Assembly (NCBI GenBank): GCA_900767015.1
Contig: CAAFXQ010000221.1
Coordinates: 1 to 5,454 of the forward strand
Source: Clostridia bacterium
Lineage (GTDB): Bacteria; Bacillota; Clostridia; Oscillospirales; Acutalibacteraceae
DNA length: 5,454 nt
Direction: 5' to 3'
Below, one piece after another: positions 3,717 through 5,454 of the stretch. The notes under the pieces were generated by a model that saw nothing but the letters and a program-made list of their open reading frames with translations, was not told where the DNA came from and did not search any database. The first letter of the stretch is position 1, and each line of letters opens with the position of its first letter. The position numbers and the translations under genes are program-made.

Positions 3717-5454
3717 ATGCAAAAATGCAAGACAAATACCGTAAAACGACTTTTAGCATGCATCATGATTGCTGTCATGACGCTGACCGCTGTGCCGTTC
3801 GGTGCGCTCGAATCCATTGGTTTTACGCAGACAGCGGTAGCCGCCGGCGGCGTTGAAGCAAGACTCAACAGCCTGAGAAGCAAATATCCGAACCGATATT
3901 TTTGGAATCACAAGGTAACCGCTTACAGTAATAACGGCGATGAGCTGATGAGAAACGGGAATGAATCTTTTGCCGATTCGGTCACGACAAGCCCCTGTGC
4001 AACGCATAACAGTGTTGCCTCTGTCGGACAGTATGACTGCAATTATTTTGACGGCGGAGTTCAATGCTACGGATTTGCAGGAAAAGTTTTTTATGATGTT
4101 TTCGGTCAAAGAAAGTCACAGCTGACACGGATATACAATAATAAGTACGGCGTTCAGGTCGGTGACTATGTAAGAGTCAACAATGACGGACATTCTGCTG
4201 TTGTTCTCAGTAAAAGCGGAAATAGTATAACCGTAGTAGAATGCAATCTTGACGGAAGCGGTCCGGCTTATAACTGCATGATTCGTTGGGACGCCACATA
4301 CAGCATTGACAGCATTACCTATTATTGTCACGCAACCAATTATGATTCCGTAAACAATTCCGGAGAGATAACCCCGACATTTTTCACTTCGGTTTCTTCA
4401 AGTAATGTTACCGATGACTCGGCGACGATAACCGCAACAATCAATCTTACCAACATTGCAAGCACCGGTTTCTATCTCGGAACAACGCAGAGCAATATGG
4501 TAAAAAGCTATACGGAAACCGTCAACAAAAACACGAATACGATCTGGTATGATATAAAAAATGAGTGCGGGATTTCTTTAAAGCATGCAACAACTTATTA
4601 TTATAAGTTCTATATTGTAGTTGATTCAAAAGAGTATCAGTCAGAAACCAAATCATTTACTACAACCGGAAATCACAGCAGTAATGTTGCCGTTACAAAG
4701 GCCTCTTACGGCACAGACGGTAAAATTGTGACTTCTTGCTCAGTGTGCAACAAGCGGATAAGCGTAACGCCAATCCCGAAGATTTCCTCCGTAACCCTCT
4801 CCTCGAGCACCCACACCTATGACGGTAAAGTTAAGAACCCGATCGTCACCGTCAAGGACAGCACAGGCAAGAAGCTTGTCAAGGGCACCGACTACACGCT
4901 TTCGGCGTCCTCGGGTAGAAAAAATGTCGGCAAATACACCGTCAAGGTCACATTCATCGGAAAGTACACCGGCTCGAAAACCCTGCACTTCTATATAAGA
5001 CCGGGCACGACAAGTAAAATTACTGCGGCTTCTTCCACGTCAGCAATCAAGCTCAGTTGGAAAGCGGTACCGGGTGCAACCGGTTACAGCGTTTATTATT
5101 ACAGCACCTCTGCCAAGAGCTACAAAAAGCTTAAGGACGTAGCCTCGACCACTTATACGGTTTCAAAGCTGAAGAGCGGAACCGACTATAAGTTCGCCGT
5201 AAAGGCCTTTACAAAGGTCGGCAGTACGGTTTATCAGGCGGCCGGCTATCGCTCACTCACCGCCTCAACAAAGCCCGGCACCCCTACCCTGACCGTCACC
5301 GCCGGCACAAAGAAAGCAACCCTCAAATGGAACAAACAGACAGGAGCGACCGGCTACGTTGTCTACATGGCAACGTCCAAAAACGGCAAGTACAGTAAGA
5401 TTGCGACCCTCAAAGGCAACTCGGCGGTAAGCTACACCAAAACCGGACTTACCA
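3717..5454 (+). CDS. Secreted multidomain protein: probable papain-fold (CHAP/NlpC-like) hydrolase plus Ig-like and fibronectin-III domains (C-terminus cut by window edge)
   Basis: The frame is open for 579 codons to the window end. Residues 1-42 form a signal peptide: basic lead (K3, K5, K10, R11), hydrophobic core at 12-31 and an AVA-A site near 42/43. Residues about 44-210 look like a papain-fold amidase or peptidase. C117 in GGVQCYGFA starts a helix and fits a nucleophile, H159 in DGHSAVVLS fits the base, and E175 or N177 in VVECN could be the third polar residue; VGDYVRV before the histidine is typical of CHAP/NlpC strands. Cysteines at 94, 108, 176, 187 and 204 may form disulfides. Then come a fibronectin-III-like domain (about 220-318), CSVC at 341-344, an Ig-like beta domain (about 355-428) and fibronectin-III repeats (430-519, 520 onward). 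It is probably extracellular and acts on peptidoglycan or protein. The hydrolase assignment rests on motif order only; surface anchoring cannot be seen. GC content rises sharply near 4740. Confidence 0.82.
   Translation, partial: MQKCKTNTVKRLLACIMIAVMTLTAVPFGALESIGFTQTAVAAGGVEARLNSLRSKYPNRYFWNHKVTAYSNNGDELMRNGNESFADSVTTSPCATHNSVASVGQYDCNYFDGGVQCYGFAGKVFYDVFGQRKSQLTRIYNNKYGVQVGDYVRVNNDGHSAVVLSKSGNSITVVECNLDGSGPAYNCMIRWDATYSIDSITYYCHATNYDSVNNSGEITPTFFTSVSSSNVTDDSATITATINLTNIASTGFYLGTTQSNMVKSYTETVNKNTNTIWYDIKNECGISLKHATTYYYKFYIVVDSKEYQSETKSFTTTGNHSSNVAVTKASYGTDGKIVTSCSVCNKRISVTPIPKISSVTLSSSTHTYDGKVKNPIVTVKDSTGKKLVKGTDYTLSASSGRKNVGKYTVKVTFIGKYTGSKTLHFYIRPGTTSKITAASSTSAIKLSWKAVPGATGYSVYYYSTSAKSYKKLKDVASTTYTVSKLKSGTDYKFAVKAFTKVGSTVYQAAGYRSLTASTKPGTPTLTVTAGTKKATLKWNKQTGATGYVVYMATSKNGKYSKIATLKGNSAVSYTKTGLT
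5004..5454 (+). repeat. Tandem fibronectin-III-like repeats within the secreted protein
   Basis: Two units repeat with a spacing of 90 residues: W448 and GATGY at 453-457 in the first, W538 and GATGY at 543-547 in the second. Each W-to-GATGY block is followed by Y-rich strands. The second unit is cut by the window edge and more copies may follow. Such repeats usually act as spacers or carbohydrate/cell-wall-associated modules in secreted clostridial proteins; binding here is not shown. Confidence 0.7.

Noticed and set aside
3750..3761. LLAC (residues 12-15) resembling a lipoprotein lipobox in the secreted protein
   Set aside because: The cysteine comes right after the basic residues and before the hydrophobic core, whereas a lipobox cysteine follows the core. 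An ordinary signal peptidase I site near residue 42 fits better.
3674..3856. Small plus-strand open frame of 60 codons near the secreted-protein start
   Set aside because: It lies in a different frame from the signal-peptide-bearing gene that starts at 3717, overlaps its promoter and ribosome site, and shows no domain.
3753..4331. Two minus-strand open frames opposite the secreted protein's catalytic part
   Set aside because: They lie entirely inside a well-supported secreted-protein gene, lack recognisable motifs and have no convincing start signals.

Overview
The window looks like a chromosomal segment of a Gram-positive member of the Clostridia, probably a gut or rumen Oscillospiraceae/Ruminococcus-type bacterium. 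This rests on strong AGGAG-type ribosome sites, a near-consensus sigma-A promoter, moderate GC with AT-rich intergenic DNA, and a secreted protein built from domains I associate with that group. It is an inference from style, not a species identification. No tRNA, rRNA, CRISPR array, transposase or phage gene was seen.

Layout. (1) Bases 1-562, minus strand: the N-terminal 187 residues of a DAO/DadA-type FAD-dependent oxidoreductase, of the kind often joined to a C-terminal Rieske domain; it runs off the left edge. (2) Bases 563-788: divergent intergenic region with a strong rightward promoter (TTGACT, 17 bp, TATAAT), an AT tract upstream of it, a short inverted repeat at about +6 to +21, and a weaker possible leftward promoter. 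(3) Bases 789-2276: a 495-residue class III PLP aminotransferase related to glutamate-1-semialdehyde aminomutase (HemL-like). (4) Bases 2344-3570: a 408-residue protein with two tandem class II aldolase/adducin domains; the first has the full zinc/catalytic set and the second has lost most of it. A 67-nt gap with a GC-rich hairpin separates (3) and (4), and a strong intrinsic terminator follows (4). (5) From 3717 to the right edge: an exported multidomain protein with a signal peptide, a probable papain-fold (CHAP/NlpC-like) cysteine hydrolase or amidase domain, a fibronectin-III-like domain, a Cys-X-X-Cys segment, an Ig-like beta domain and fibronectin-III repeats, truncated by the window edge.

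How the genes may work together. The aminotransferase and tandem aldolase appear to form a two-gene transcription unit. The simplest reading is a small catabolic or salvage step in which an amine is made or removed by PLP chemistry and a hydroxy-carbonyl compound is cleaved or epimerised by the zinc aldolase. The substrate cannot be read from sequence. The divergent oxidoreductase may share regulation but is not shown to share a pathway. The secreted protein has its own promoter and is probably a separate cell-surface function.

The observations most worth following are the unassigned aminotransferase/tandem-aldolase pair, the degenerate second aldolase domain, and the mosaic secreted protein, whose catalytic half and repeat half differ clearly in base composition. 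I did not find proof of a new multi-gene system.
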